Positions 1 to 14,072 of a DNA stretch of 64,000 nucleotides are shown here, one piece after another (the first letter of the stretch is position 1; each line of letters starts with the position of its first letter). The stretch lies in contig NC_135570.1 in the NCBI RefSeq assembly GCF_964340395.1, positions 3,095,001 through 3,159,000 on the forward strand. Direction: 5' to 3'. The stretch comes from Glandiceps talaboti. Its lineage: Eukaryota; Hemichordata; Enteropneusta; Spengelidae. The notes below the pieces were generated by a model that was not told where the DNA came from, searched no databases, and saw only the letters and a list, made by a program, of their open reading frames with translations. The translations under genes and the position numbers were made by a program.

Positions 1-1238
1 CATATGGGGGAGGGACCCCCCCCCCCTTGTTGTATTATATCCATGATCTAGACTGTGAGATACGTCGTGTTGATCAGACAGACTACTCGTGATCAAGTAT
101 GAAATAAGATATATTTAGTATTTACATCCACAGATTTACGTCCAAAAAGTCAACTTTCATAAATATTTATTTGGGGGTCTACTCAACAGAGTTTTTGCTC
201 TAATGGCCCTAGCAGCATTTACATGTTTTATAGACAATGTCCATATTTTATTGTAAACTGCTCCTCATAAATTTCAAATCCTTTCTTAAACTTTCCAATT
301 CTATAACACTTATGTCACGACGAATTGTGCAAGGACATCGGTACAGGTAGTGACTTCTTACGAGACCTTCTCGAGAGCCAAAATGATTTTACTCCCAGGT
401 CAGCTATAAAAAAAAATCAGTCCTCGTCTGGGGGAATATGTTGCCACAAAGAAGTGTTGTGTTTTACGACGATGTTGAACCCGCTACAAACAGGTCAGTT
501 GACTTTCATTACGACGATGCTTCTGAGGTAGATTTACAGCATGTTTAGATTCGACGTTTTCCAATAACTCAAAAAATGTCCTGTAGTCATCATGTCATGA
601 TTTTTTTGGGGGTGGGGGGCGGGATACAATCTAGTTCATAGTGTCAAATCATGGTTAGAAGACGACAAGTGTGTTTATTAGTTTCGTTTGTTATTGCGTG
701 GTACATTACTATGTTAAATAAACACCAACGTAAATAAACAAAATATTAAGTCATTCGCCTCACTTAAATGAAATCAATCGACCACACATGTGTGAACGAG
801 TTTTTCTTTTGTTGTTATATCTTTGGAATGTATCTTTTGGGGATCTGCTGTTGTAATTGCGCCCTGTATGCAAATAATCAATAGTTGAGAGATTTATTTA
901 TACGAGTAATTATGCAGTTTCCACGCCCACCACATTCAAAAATCGTGAATGTACTTTGTAGTTTAGTAATCTAATTTATTTTTCTACGGCACGTGTTCGA
1001 AAATGCAGATCTTCATCTCAACAAGAGACTAACATTCCGTCAAAGTTTGCATTCACGTCCTGGCCAATCGATCGAACTTAATCTTACATTATGTTCATTT
1101 CGTTATGGAGTAATCAGAGTCTCAACCCTTGAAACAAACAGACATACTTCAAAGTTATGCTATATCCTTATACTTATACCTTATCAGTTCTTAATATTAT
1201 ACTTCTTGGCTATTGGATTCACCGACGTCCCAAGGTAT

Positions 1239-1355
1239 TCGAATTCTCGCAAACCAGAGCTCAGTCATTTCAGCCGCGACAGGCTGCGAAGCTCTTAGTG
1301 CGTCTTGTGGACGGTGCCGTGAAAGAGGCTGTAGTTTACGACGATGTCCCAAGGT
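1239..1355 (+). repeat. Dispersed repeat copy (CTCGCAAACCAGA family)
   Basis: Same ordered blocks as 20764-20874, ending GTAGTTTACGACGATGTCCC. The two short + strand open frames that cross it are therefore unlikely to be genes. Confidence 0.5.
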
Positions 1356-2484
1356 TGCCTACGTAATTCCTAAGGAAAGCATTGCTTGATTTTCAATTAG
1401 CTTGAACTTCTACATATCAACACAGCTTGTTAAAAGGGGAATGGTTGAACTAGTGAGTCACGATTTATATGTTTATGAAGAACGCCGTTCGTTTATTATT
1501 TCAGTCAATTAACATTCACTATTTAGATAGCTTGCCACATAGAGGCAGTTTCACACCTGATATGAACTCAACTATTGTGAGTAAATAGATTTTGACACTT
1601 TAGGCTTTATATTTAGGACTACTTATCAAAGTTAAATTTGATTTAGATATTGACATTCCTGTAATTTCAGGCAAATTTACATACACTGGTACATGCATGA
1701 TATAGGACATCGAGAAACTTACCACTGACAGGTAGTTCCGACATGATTCAAGAACAACTCCGCTCATTCACTTATACGACCTGTGCTTCTTACGTAACTA
1801 TGTACTATAATGGCTACCAGTTGACTTGAAACAAAAAGTCCCATGGTGGCTTAATAAAAACCTTACTATAAACACTGTTACAATTTATCGTCTGTTGTGA
1901 AAATATATCGCCAAAATTGTTACCATATTTGCTAAATCATAAGTGGCACCAGTACACTGCAACACTGTAACTTGTTTGGATGTGTCGATGGATTTAATGT
2001 AACATACTAACAATTATATTTTCATTTTATGTCGTGCCAGACGATAGTATGTAGTAATGTTAATAAGATTTTTTAGAGCTAGACGATAAAATGTATACAT
2101 ACGTCCAACCATAAAATAAAATGTAGCAATGCTAGTAGGATTTTGTTTTGGTTGATTTGTTTCAACTTAACTGTGTTATAATTTATAAAAAATAAAGAAA
2201 GACAAATGCGTGGATATCAACATTGAAACAACACGCTAAATTTTCACTTTGATACACTTGATCGTTGATAAACAAAACGCGAGCAGCATACGACTCAGAA
2301 CACGTGTTGGTTTTCTGAACACACACGGGCGGCACACGCACATGTTATAGACAAACTCTCATATTATTATAATAATAGTCAACAACAGCACAGTCTGGAA
2401 ATGGCATATTTATGATATTCATAGCTGGGATATTTTCCATAAAAACAACTTTTTATGACAATTTGAAAATGGTAAAACTTACCG

Positions 2485-2575
2485 TGCGCTTCAACAGAAA
2501 CTGTTCCGGAATATCTCCTGTGTCAACTTGATGACTGCCATCCACTGTCAGCCTGAGTGCGCTTTCAACTTCAAG
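2485..2575 (-). other. Possible minus-strand exon
   Basis: On the - strand about 31 codons stay open (including VDGSHQVDTGDIPEQFLLKR) up to CGCACG|GTAAGT, a strong donor at 2485. The neighbouring 2500-2830 DNA is richer in CpG than its surroundings. The upstream boundary is not certain and no partner exon was found within the window, so the gene would have to continue off the left edge. The product is not recognised. Confidence 0.2.
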
Positions 2576-3136
2576 GCTCTCGGTAGAAATTTAATTTTAT
2601 CCCGACACGTGGCGATATAAATCGAAACACGTAAACACTGCGGTGAAATGTTGTCTGCAGATCAGGCAAAGTCGTTCAGTGCTTGCCTTGTACATATCAC
2701 GAATAGACGAGAGGACGAAAGATGGGCAAGCATGAACACTGTGACTTGCGAAACTTCCACGATAACTTCAAGTTGAAGTCTGCCACGCGACCGTGTTTGT
2801 GTGATTGACAGTTTATAAGAATTATCAATTAAGAGCGTTAAAACTGTAACAATAGAACACGCAAGACTTCCGGTTTACTACAATAGAATCGCATTTATCG
2901 CGTATTCTGCACGATTAACTAATAAACCAATAGCGCGAAGTACCGTTTACTGCAAGTAAATAAACAGCTGTTTCCGGGTAGATTTCAGCGTTGTTAAAAT
3001 TCGGATATATGTAGACAAGGATAATCTGTTGGATATACTAGTAACTTTTGATTCAGTAACACCCATACGTGTACAGAAAAAGTCGGGTTTTAATCAGGGA
3101 TGTAATAAGTTCACTACAGGCCCTGGTATTCATTTT

Positions 3137-3221
3137 CCGGGGGTGGGGGTGGGGGTGGAGGTGAGGTGGGGTGGGGTGGGGTGGGGGTGGAGGTGAGGTG
3201 GGATGGGGTGGGTTGGGGGTG
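3137..3221 (+). repeat. G-rich tract, G-quadruplex candidate
   Basis: More than ten runs of three or more G separated by single T or A (GGGTGGGGGTGGAGG type). The short minus-strand open frame through it is proline-histidine low complexity and not a gene. Confidence 0.7.
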
Positions 3222-6029
3222 AAAGCATATTCGCCTCTCTTCATATCAATAAAAAAAATAACAAAATAAAACTGGTGCAAAAACATGGGTTATTCTAGTC
3301 TTGCACATATCCCATGGTGCAATTTTTACTTTAACATAAATTTTGGATTTCTAACAATTGCTAGTAAAAGTACTTTCTTCTTACTCATGCATACCACAGT
3401 GATTAAAATAATCTCAAAAAACCTGGATATCTCATTAAAGATACCCTAAATTATTTCATGAAAACAAAAATTAGAGCGGAATCGTTACGTCACGACTTGA
3501 GGAACTCTGGGACTACCCTACATATTAGACCATAAATGATTGAAACGTTGATTGGAGAATCAACATGAAACGGTGGCTACCAACTGGAGACTCAACTGTT
3601 GTCGTTTCTAGTAACACTTTATGTCCTCCTTCGGGGATATAAGGGGAGCTATATTCCATTATTGGAATAACAAAGACTTGATACTTGATATAATTAGTGT
3701 TGCCGTAAAAAGGATGTAATTAGCGTTGCCGTAAAAAGGATAGTAGTAGTTTACGACAAAAGTTAATTCACCTTTCAATATTGCATGAAAGTCACAGATA
3801 GTACATTCGAGCATCATTGAGGACCCGAGGTTTACCACAACCACGTACATTTCAGATGATAGCAAAACGAATTTTCATATGATTTTATTTTCCCCGTGTA
3901 CGTAAGAAAATAATGGCAAAAACTGTGGCCACACATTTGATGTACCCTAGAACTACCTACATCACAGTTCTGTGATACAAGTCTCACAAAATAGTGATCA
4001 GATGATGAGAATTGTCCACTAAATATACAGGATTCGTTTAATCCTATTTGGAGGGGAAAATGCCAATTTTGCTATATCCTGGACTCCACACAATCACAAT
4101 CCTAATCTCATATAGGTGGTATATGAACTATCAAAGTTATAAAACTGAAGTGGTTTTCACCACGGGACATTAAGTGGGCAGCCTGTCCATTCTCTAAGTT
4201 TTTATTTCACTACATATTGCCACCAGGCATGATGCATATGGTCGCAATCACACTACAGCACTTATATTGAATTAGACTATATTTATCCGCAAGATTAATC
4301 TTGACACATCTTGCGGAAGACGCACTTCGGGAGTAAGCAGATAATCATCTATTCAATCCTTTGTGACGGTTTGACTGGAAGTCATCCTGATGCAGGTATG
4401 TTAAAGGAGGCAATGATCTGTACATTTTACTAGTGTTCATCAAAGTGACATACGGTGGATTCTTCATAGGTGAAAGTACTGACAGAAAACCTTTGATTAA
4501 ACTGCTCTGGTACAATATTGTGAATGCATGCCTTTGGCCAAATTTTACAATTGTCACTAGCACAGGTGATGGCATAGGGTTTCCTCATAGACCCTCCACG
4601 CGTACGGTTCCCTTGACTTTTGTTGCACTAGTATGACGTCATCACGTCCTTTATTTTAATACTGTCTGAATACCTGGTTTGAATAATAATTATTATAATA
4701 ACTGTATAAACTTAATCAATCCAAATGAAATTTAAAGATGGTTGACACTTGTGTAGCATCCTCGTGTTCAAGCTGAAAACAGGAGTTCCGTGAAAAGTCT
4801 GTATTTGTTCAGTAGAGTCTAACTGAGCCTCGCCCATCTCACACTGTAAGAGCTAACAAGTGATATAGTTAAGTTCGATTTTAGTATAAGTACCTGTATT
4901 TGAAAATATTCAACAAAATCTACGCCTTTAAACAAAGTAAAACAAAGCATAGCAAAGCAAAACAAAACAAAACAAAACAAAACTTATACCTATAAGCTCA
5001 ACCTATGTCGCTTTAATATACCTTGATCAATAAAGTTTAATAAAGCACAGTATGTTTTATTACTTTCATTTCATATATTGAAATGTCATTACATTATGCC
5101 AATCCCTATACTAAAACTTGTAGAGCATTAATCACATAGTCAGATATATAATTTAAATTGTGGGTTTTTTCATAGTGATTTATATTTTGGGCCAATGGCC
5201 TTTGAATGAATTAAATTACTTGCTCAGACGCAAAGGACTATGGGATTATCTGTGGTTATTGTAATACCTAAGCTGGAGCTACCGATAAAATAAACCTCCC
5301 ACAATGGTCAGGGTAACTATGAATTGATTATTTGTGGTTACAAACAATGTAACATCGTTTACAATACTAATTGATTAGTATTTATTATCACATTTCCCAT
5401 GATGCAACATTCAACATGGCTGGTTTGCAATCGTATCCATCACAATATCCTTGCTGTATTTTCTATGAAATCCATTGAACAACATTCTGGGATTTACCCC
5501 TTAAAGTTAAAGTGTAGTACCTCACTTTCAGGTTATTGTAATAACATATAGTTAGTAAAACCATGCAAGTACTTATAGGGTTAAATATATCTTATTTCTT
5601 AAATGAAACATATGCCACACACTCATTCACTAACCCGACAGCTGAAATGTTCAAACTGATTCAGGGAAGGCGAAACAAAACAAACGACACAAAATGATGG
5701 AAATAGAGGTAAATAAAGGCATCTAGTCGCTTTCACCACATCAGATTTTAATCAGATTGCTGAAATGTTTTGATCCACATTTATAACCCAGGGCAAATAA
5801 CAACAGGAAACATCAGTCTGTAATTGGAAAGATGGTTCAATTAAACACGACGAGTGTTTGACGTAGTTAGTACACGTGTTGGACAAATGATTGTTTTAAA
5901 ATAGATACAAGCGTATTAGCTTACTTGGACCTTCGCTCTGGTAGGTTTGGACTTATATTTGTGGAGAGGACATATAGTCGAAATCCACCTGCCTGTTGTT
6001 GTTGTTCCTAAGCTACATGTATGTCAATA

Positions 6030-6121
6030 TAGCCTGTCTACATCACCGATCTGTGTCTAACTGTCATCTATAATCTATGCGAGAGCTATCGAAGACACAG
6101 ATCAGCTATGTAGACAGGCTA
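6030..6121. mobile_element. 92-bp hairpin, possible mariner-type MITE
   Basis: The arms TAGCCTGTCTACAT...GATCTGTGTCT pair with AGACACAGATC...ATGTAGACAGGCTA. The TA at both edges would fit a TA target duplication as in Tc1/mariner elements, but the TA may also belong to the repeat. Confidence 0.5.
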
Positions 6122-7245
6122 GATTTGACTCAAAATCAAGATATGAGATATTGGGCTTGCCCAGAGACTTGGCCTTTTGACTCGGACACAGCATACAGAA
6201 TGACATATCATGTGCAGTCAGGGTAGATTTGTGATTTTCATTAATTGTGTGTTGTTTCAGACCAAAAATTATGTTTTTAATATAATCGCCTCCAAACAAA
6301 ATTGTGGCGAGGGTGTTTAGCTGTTCTTATGTTCCCTTCCACTGGTGATGGAGAACATAATTTTGCTCCCCCTCCTTCCAACTGGCTTTCAACTTGCCCA
6401 CCAGCCCACTGCCACCCAATATTGTGAATTTCCCCACCAGGAAAACGTTTGTAACAATTCATTTTGATGTACACACTGTGCGTTACCTTTACTAGTATCA
6501 CTGCACCCCGCCCCTCCCTTCACAATTCTATGTTTTCCGCTCCAATTGTTTCAAAATCAGGACTTCCCCACACCTGTTTGTTTCCCCCTCCCCCATGCCG
6601 ATCGAAAAGTATTGCCCACCCACTGAAACATTGCGTAAGAACAGCTTAGTTGACTGCACCTGACATACTGTCAATCCGAATAACCAAGTCTCTGAGCTAT
6701 TTGTGAGCAAAAACTACCCATTGCATGGTATCAGGCTAGACACGTTGCCATGAACCTCACACAACTATATATAGAAATATAAAATGGTCTGAGAATGAAC
6801 ACAACACCCAGGTCCCTGTATATTCACCAGGGGCCAATAAATTAGACCGTCCTCATTTGGTGCAAACGCTGGGCCATTTTAAAAGTTTCTTCATTTATGA
6901 CCCATCGTGAATGATGATGTTATTGTGACTTGTTTATATCCTGACGTCTTGATCATGTATAACTTGATGTGTCTTGACTTCTTTCAGTGGTGCACACTTG
7001 TTTTTAATGCTACATTATGATTTGTTGTCCCCTTGTTTAAATGTACACCACACATAGGAAAAAATGCAGATAGACAGTGCCCATCCATCCTGTTACAAAA
7101 TTGTCTGATTTCATTAAGAAAACTCTTCCTAGTGTTGATGAATCATATGAATATATAACTATATATACCAACCAACCAACAAACAAACAAACTACAAACA
7201 CACAAACTACTAGTAAATGATTAACTAACTACTTATTTATTTATT

Positions 7246-7310
<65 letters not shown>

Positions 7311-7369
7311 GACTAACTGACTAATTAACTAACCAACTAACTAACTAACTAACTAATTAACTATCTGAC
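7246..7369. repeat. (AACT)n microsatellite
   Basis: About 30 near-perfect AACT tetramers, with some GACT and AATT variants toward the right end. Confidence 0.9.
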
Positions 7370-7440
7370 TAAGTAGATAATTCAAGTTACTGATTGAGCC
7401 AACTTGAATTTAAGTTGATGTAACTGTTTCGCTGCAACAA

Positions 7441-7612
7441 CTCACTCACTCACTCACTCACTCACTCACTCACTCACTCACTCACTCACTCACTCACTCA
7501 CTCACTCACTCACTCACTCACTCACTCACTCACTCACTCACTCACTCACTCACTCACTCACTCACTCACTCACTCACTCACTCACTCACTCACTCACTCA
7601 CTCACTCACTCT
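7441..7612. repeat. (CTCA)n microsatellite
   Basis: An uninterrupted array of 43 CTCA units. Confidence 0.95.
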
Positions 7613-9906
7613 ATCTATAATAGCTATTCCCAATTTAAGCCAACGAGGAGCGTAAAAGGGGGGGGGGGGTGATCTTGAATGAAACATCACTATTTCATGG
7701 ACTTACTTTTGTGCGTAAAACGAGCATACCGTATTGTACTATTCATAGTTCAAGTTGGACCTTGGCTGTTCTGATCTTGACCATGTATTTTCCCGCGTTA
7801 TTACTGGTACCTCTCAACACATGTGTCAACTTGAACACAGTGAACGTTCGGATGGAGCTACTGTGTTCGTTGTGCGAACTAGGTAACTGGTACATGGTAC
7901 ACTCATTGAAGCTACATGTATTTGTATCTAAAGCTGTGTGAAACTTGAGTTTTCCATTATCTCGTGATTTAACTGTGTACAATCTCTAGTTCTTATGTTC
8001 ACTTTGTATAGCAAAAAGAGCAAACTTTTATGAACGACACGCAAAAGTGAGGAGAGAAGCTCAAAACAAATAGTAAATTATTCCGAAAATGGATGGCTTG
8101 CTTTACACGTTTTCATATTTTTGTAATGCAAAGTTTTCTTACTTGTTTACTAAAAAGGGTCACACAGAAGACCTGGTGACGACTGATACTCTAGTAATGA
8201 TTCTAACATCTTGCAAAGGATGGACAAAATACCGTGCTAGTAGAAATGAAAATTGTTTTTAATATTTGAGAGAAAAACAATTTCATTTAAACCATTAGTA
8301 CCACATCGATCATTATTTAAATTCTCATTGATCATCCTCAGATTCTGTGTTTTATTACACTTATGCTATGACACAGGTTCCTCAAACGAGAAAGACATAT
8401 TTGTTTATGTACCATTCCCTCGGTAGCATGCCTGTGTACCCTCCCCATTACATGTGTACCAATTTATGTTTGAAATTGAAAACCACCAGAATTAGGCTAG
8501 CTAACAGAACAAGGCAAACGGCCTGCTGTTCCCCTATGCCAGTTTGAAATCAATATTTCTACCCACATGACCTCTGACCTAGAGGCCAATCTATTAGTAG
8601 AGTTTCCAGAGGATGTGCAAACTTTTGAAGGCTGTGCAAACAATGATATACAATATGGTGTGCTCTAGACCAAAACACGCTTCATAAGTTGTGTGTATAT
8701 TTTGTTGAATCTCCGACGTGAATTCTTACAAAATTGTCTCCTGGGAACCCAAACTGTTTATTGTGTTGGTTTCCTTGAAACAAGACACTACTAAAAGAAC
8801 CATACTGTTCCGTTGTTTACAATTCTATATCTTTTCCTGTTGGAACTTCGTCACCCAAAACTTTGGTGGGAAAACTTTGCACTGTGTAAAGAAGTTCAAC
8901 AATGTATAATTTCTACTTTATATAAACTTTAAACATTCTAGAAGGTCCGTTATACATATCATCAAATCACTTAATCTTCTGAGATCTTCTAAGAATTGAG
9001 GGAACTAGTTTGGGAGACCTTTTTCATGAACTGTTTGTTTAATGTTCACCCGAGTCTGTCCGAGGCTATCGGTGATAGTATACGATATCGTGAGAAGTTT
9101 TTAGCCATATAGTATTCCTATCTTGTAAGACATACGATCTGTTGTCGCTCCCATGGCAACTAATTACGTCATGACTGGAGCAGACGAGATGAACAAACAA
9201 GACTAAACAATCGCACGGATACAATGTAAGATCATTTCAGGCAGTATTAATATAGTGACTAAATATCAAGGCGAAAAATTGAAAACTTACATAAAAACGA
9301 AAATAGAAAAAGATAGTGCCAATGACAGTAAAGTACAATGGTTATACTTACTACTACATTTATTTACAACAGGAGACATGCAAGCAGTAACACATAGAAC
9401 TTGCCTGACAAACAGGTTGAAGTAAACAAATGAATTGGCATAGCATGATGGGAGTGCAAGAAACTGCATCATTTGATGAGAACAGTTTTAAGGCCTCATT
9501 ACACCTACATTCTAGCCTACCTGTAGACTTCAAGGACTATCATATCACCACTATATTATTCCAATATCTTTACTGACATTTTGATTTTTAAAAAATGTTT
9601 TGCTTGTCCTCTTATCTACTCTGACTCCTGTTTTGAGCTGGTCTCGAATGGCATTCCAAAATAGACCGTGATTGCTCAAAGAAAATGTCGTTGAACATAT
9701 ACTGTCATATGTGTCAAGCCAGTATGTCTTCAGATATCCAAGCCTATCATGGGCTAGTACTGGTGTGGCTATCGACCAGCATATATAATGCAAGTGTTTG
9801 TGTATGCATAGCCAAAATTATATTACGATTTAAATAAAAACACAGCACAACCTGGCCTTCCCTATGTATGTGGAATTTTATATTTCCCACTGGGCATTAC
9901 ATTTTG

Positions 9907-10045
<139 letters not shown>

Positions 10046-11064
10046 TAGACGTTGGAGAGAGGCGTCTATGAGATATTAAGGTTACAGTCCAGTTGTGCTA
10101 AACTTAAAATAACGGAAAAAAACCAACAAACTATTGGTCTTTTGAAATTGAACGAAATACGTGGGGAGGTTTAATCTAGCTTTCAGTGCACATGAAAGGT
10201 GTAAATCCCCAAGGTCTATAGCAGCTAACTACGGGAGGTTTGCCTGTAAGGATAAACAATGTCGTCCGTAGAGGGCGCGATCGTATCAGGCTATCCACTT
10301 GAAAAGTCGGCCCTACACAGTGTATCATTATAAATGGTTTGATTTGACATAATACCATAGTATGGTCTCTGTAACTGCTAGTTTACAGCTATGGAATAAA
10401 AGCAGAACTTAACAGAAAATGAACTGATAGAAAATCTTACCTGTGGATCATCATAAACATATTTCTTTCGTGAAAGGTGATGCTGTTGTAACTCAAGTTC
10501 TAGCACTTTAGTGTAGTACCCTATTTTCTGACATTCTTCTGAGCAGCTGCAAGCTGGTGAGGGGGAGCATTAAAGTGAAAGTTCTGTGTGTGTGGTTTAG
10601 TTTGTTATAATACATTTTAAACAATGATATTTAAAAGTTAGCACCATAGAAACAAAGAATCTACCAAAGTATAGCCACAGACAGTGGCCTCTATGTTTGT
10701 TTTAACAAATAATTGGTCGCTATCAAAAGATTTTTGGACGAAAAACCTTTGTGTAGAGGAAAATTTTGAAATGAGAATTAGGTAAAAAAATAAAATTGTC
10801 AGTGTTATACCTTTCTGGTTAGCTTCCCTCCTGGGACTTCTATGAAACATTACATTCAAAAAGTTAGAAATAAATATCTAGACGAGGTGTGTGCATTTAC
10901 GCGATCCTAGAAACCCGTGTTATTGTACCCCTTTTATATATAATTGACCAAACACGTCAATATTATCGATATTTTATTGTATTATGATAGAAACACATTT
11001 TTTAAATACATATCTCGGGAAAGAACTGAGTGCATGTGCAAATATAATGATGCATGATGTGGAC

Positions 11065-11267
11065 CACAGGGGCGTGTAATATTTCATAGATTGTTTTCTT
11101 ATTGCTTAGAATGTCGGAAAATATCGTACGGATCTTGCTGCTACAAATGTATCAATCTCTATACTACGAAGAAATATTGATTACATGTAGGAATATATAG
11201 AAATGTTGTTATATTTAGTCTGTAGACCTGGAAAACAACAATCTATGAAATATTACACGCCCCTGTG
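11065..11267. mobile_element. hAT-type MITE, copy 1
   Basis: This 203-bp element starts CACAGGGGCGTGTAATATTT and ends with its inverse complement. The inverted repeats run for about 30 bases. An 8-bp target duplication ATGTGGAC flanks it (11057-11064 and 11268-11275). It is closely similar to 12653-12872, has no coding capacity, and the 8-bp duplication is typical of hAT. Confidence 0.88.
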
Positions 11268-11440
11268 ATGTGGACCGTCGACCGTCTGACGGCCGTCAGC
11301 TACAGAAAACCGTGCGTACGTTGCATTCATCGAAATTGTTACGAAAAATAAGTAAGTTGTGTTTACTGGATAACATCAACAATATATGTACTACTTTTAA
11401 ACTCGAATCTCCCAAAAATTAGAAAGTTATCTAAACGTAC

Positions 11441-11540
11441 CTGCGAGAGAGACGTCTGGGGACATTTAAAGTTCCCGCAGTTCAGCTGTGACGTCAGAAA
11501 TGTATAGTTCGTGACCTTCGACATAGCAAGCTATGGGCCA
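11441..11540 (-). promoter_or_regulatory. Possible minus-strand promoter and first exon with CRE
   Basis: A CpG-containing block carries TGACGTCA (cAMP-response element palindrome) at 11489-11496. On the - strand it ends in CGCAG|GTACGT, a good donor, at 11441. It would read leftward, divergent from NPC1. No start codon or protein resemblance supports it. Confidence 0.2.
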
Positions 11541-11948
11541 AACATGGCGTACGTACATGACGTACATGCACATACACAGAGTATGACAGTTAAATGTTTT
11601 ATTATACCATCCAATAAGTGCAGAGCTACTTTATTATGTCTTGGGTATGTAGTTGTAACTGTAACTTAGAAGAGCAAGTAGCTAGCGGCTTACTTTCATA
11701 CACACATTTCGTTTTTATAGTCACCTAGGGAGCTATAGTTTCCCTTGCCTGCCCTTGCTTGACAATTTACATTTTTTACACGGAGCAGTAATACAAAATC
11801 TTGCAAGAAAGATCTGAATTGTCTAGATTTTGGTCCCTGCTGGGGACTTTTCCGGAAAAATGAACATTAAGGGCATTTCTTCGGCAAAAAAGTCACAGAG
11901 CCTTTTTGTGAGCTTTGTGTATTATTGATGTCCGAATTAATCACGTGA

Positions 11949-12019
11949 GCACCGGTGGTTCAGTGGTAGAATTCTCGCCTGCCACGCGGGAGGCCCGGGT
12001 TCGATTCCCGGCCGGTGCA
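11949..12019 (+). tRNA. tRNA-Gly (anticodon GCC)
   Basis: This 71-base cloverleaf has acceptor arms GCACCGG and CCGGTGC with discriminator A. The D-arm/A-box region reads TGGTTCAGTGG, the anticodon arm reads CTCGCCTGCCACGCGGGAG with anticodon GCC, and the T-arm/B-box reads GGTTCGATTCC. It is almost identical to the human tRNA-Gly-GCC outside the acceptor stem. There is no intron, no encoded CCA, and a T-run RNA polymerase III terminator follows at about 12025. Confidence 0.96.
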
Positions 12020-13779
12020 TCTCTCTTTTTATCTGTTATTTTGAACAATTTCTCTCATAAAATGGTATTTCTCTTAATAAAAAATACACGAGTATCATAC
12101 GAGTCTCTTCGCCGCAACGGTGAAATATGCTTTTTTTTTCAGGATTGGATGATGGCAGTTATTGTACAACGGAAACACTGGCAGTGTACTAATAATTGAT
12201 AGCTAGGCTGGGCTCCATATAAACATTATTGTCTCTCCCTTGCAATAACACTGTTTTGAAATAAAACTTTAATTCCATTTTATCAGCCCATTATGTATTA
12301 CAAATTGCCGATCCATTTCGCTAATATCACGAATTCCCTTTTTGAAACTCCGATAGTGCTGATATATATATTTTTAATTTCAGCAATTAAGCTTATAGTT
12401 ACTAATACTATAAAGCCTTATTAATTACGATTTCAAATAATCATTATATGATTGTATGTGAACTGTATTTTAATTAATGTTTCTAACGGTTTAATTTTTG
12501 ATTTTTAAAAAATCTTTTTTTCATGTTATCTCAAGTAAAGAATGAAGAAAACTTGGCGAATTGAACAAGTCTACATCGTCGTAAAATCCGCTAGAATACA
12601 CTCCCGTCACCGTGAAATCTGTTGACATGGTCCTTTCGCCAGGATTTCAACTCACAGGGGCATACGGTAATATTTCATAGATTATTGTTTTCTTATTGCT
12701 TAGAATGTCGTTTTCTTAGGAAAATATCGTACGAATCTTGCTGCTAGAAATGTATCAATCTCTATACTACGAAGAAATATTACATGTAGGAATATATATT
12801 TATCAAAATATTGTTATATTTAATCTGTAGACCTGGAAAACAACAATCTATGAAATATTACACGCCCCTGTGTTTCAACTAATGATGAATGGAATAATAT
12901 CAGTTCAAACAGCTAACAGGCATTGGACTTTGAAGCTCATACGACTCGTCTGAGTATGTTACGTAACTTAAGACTACGTAAACTTTAATCACACTTGAAA
13001 ACAATACACTCAATATAGGCGTGGTAGGTTTTTTTCCATCTATGTCTGTATGACTCATATACTGTATATAAACAAGTCAATTACATTTGAAAATCATACA
13101 AATATACAAATTGGTGAGGATCAAAAGGGGATTTCTACCCACAATTCTGAAATGTAAAAAAGAAGAAATAAAGAGAAGAAGTGCACACTATCCCGTGGCA
13201 CACGAAACATTGAAAATTAAAGACACCAGTTGAGATATAAACACAAATTAATCTGTTTCTGTTGGCGTCCTTTTTTGCCTGATTTATGTCGTTTCTTTTT
13301 CACATCGCCAAAAAATAATACAATTTTCTGATATTCCCTACTCAAACCTGTTGAATAACTGCTTACTAGTAAAATATTCTTTACATTAAATAGTGATATG
13401 ATTGTACCTTAATACTATACAATTATACCATGAATATTATATCTTTGAATGTAATCATGAAATTAGATTTGTAGGGAGACAAGTATACAAGATACGGGAG
13501 CTATGACATAAGGACGAACCTTTATACAGTTCTGTGCATTGTTAATGTTAAATGTCCTATCTAGACGGATAGACGTAAATCGGCCTTGCAGTTGCACAAC
13601 GCTGAAGGCTACACAAAACATGGGCGTTAAATGATATTCGGGGAAAATAGACTTTACCTTTTACTTTTTTAGGGAATGTTTCACTTTCGAATGAAATAAA
13701 TAACACTATAGTATTTTGTACACTAAATCAAATGGTAAGGAGAGGGTCGGAACGCAAATGTCCAAGTCTCAGTTACGTG
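12020..13779. other. Intergenic stretch between tRNA-Gly and NPC1
   Basis: AT-rich DNA holding the second hAT-type MITE at 12653-12872 and nothing else recognisable. The last few hundred bases before NPC1 are treated as its promoter. Confidence 0.55.
12653..12872. mobile_element. hAT-type MITE, copy 2
   Basis: Same family and orientation as the copy at 11065, 220 bp long. Its termini are CACAGGGGC and GCCCCTGTG, flanked by the 8-bp duplication TTTCAACT (12645-12652 and 12873-12880). Small indels against copy 1 sit near the left end and in the middle. The different target duplications show two separate insertions rather than a segmental duplication. Confidence 0.88.
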
Positions 13780-14072
13780 TATAGTCGTAGGTTGCCACGT
13801 GACCTTCCAAGTGTCTTTGTGTTTAATAAATACAATCTTAGTCCATGATAGTATTACATATATAAATTAATGAAAACCAGGTAATCTTATATCTCAGGTA
13901 TGTAACAAGACCACTGATTGGTCATTTTATGTCGTGTTAGATGACGTAGATATCTTCATGTTATCTTTTCTTAAATCTCGGCTTGACTCATCCCTGTCAG
14001 AGACCGTCGTTTTGGATTTTGTCGCCTAGAATCGAAAAAAGGGCGACACGATACACTCCGAACGTGACAGAG
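13780..14072 (+). promoter_or_regulatory. Presumed NPC1 promoter with CLEAR-like and CCAAT motifs
   Basis: The 290 bases before the NPC1 start hold CACGTGAC at 13796-13803, which matches eight of ten bases of the TFEB/TFE3 CLEAR consensus GTCACGTGAC. They also hold an inverted CCAAT box (ATTGG) at 13917-13921. No TATA box is placed convincingly. CLEAR sites are known to drive lysosomal genes, so the position before a lysosomal gene fits. The transcription start was not located, so this is inference from motif and position. Confidence 0.4.

Noticed and set aside
9142-9160. X-box-like CCATGGCAAC in the left flank
   Set aside because: Only one half site fits and no ciliary gene is near.
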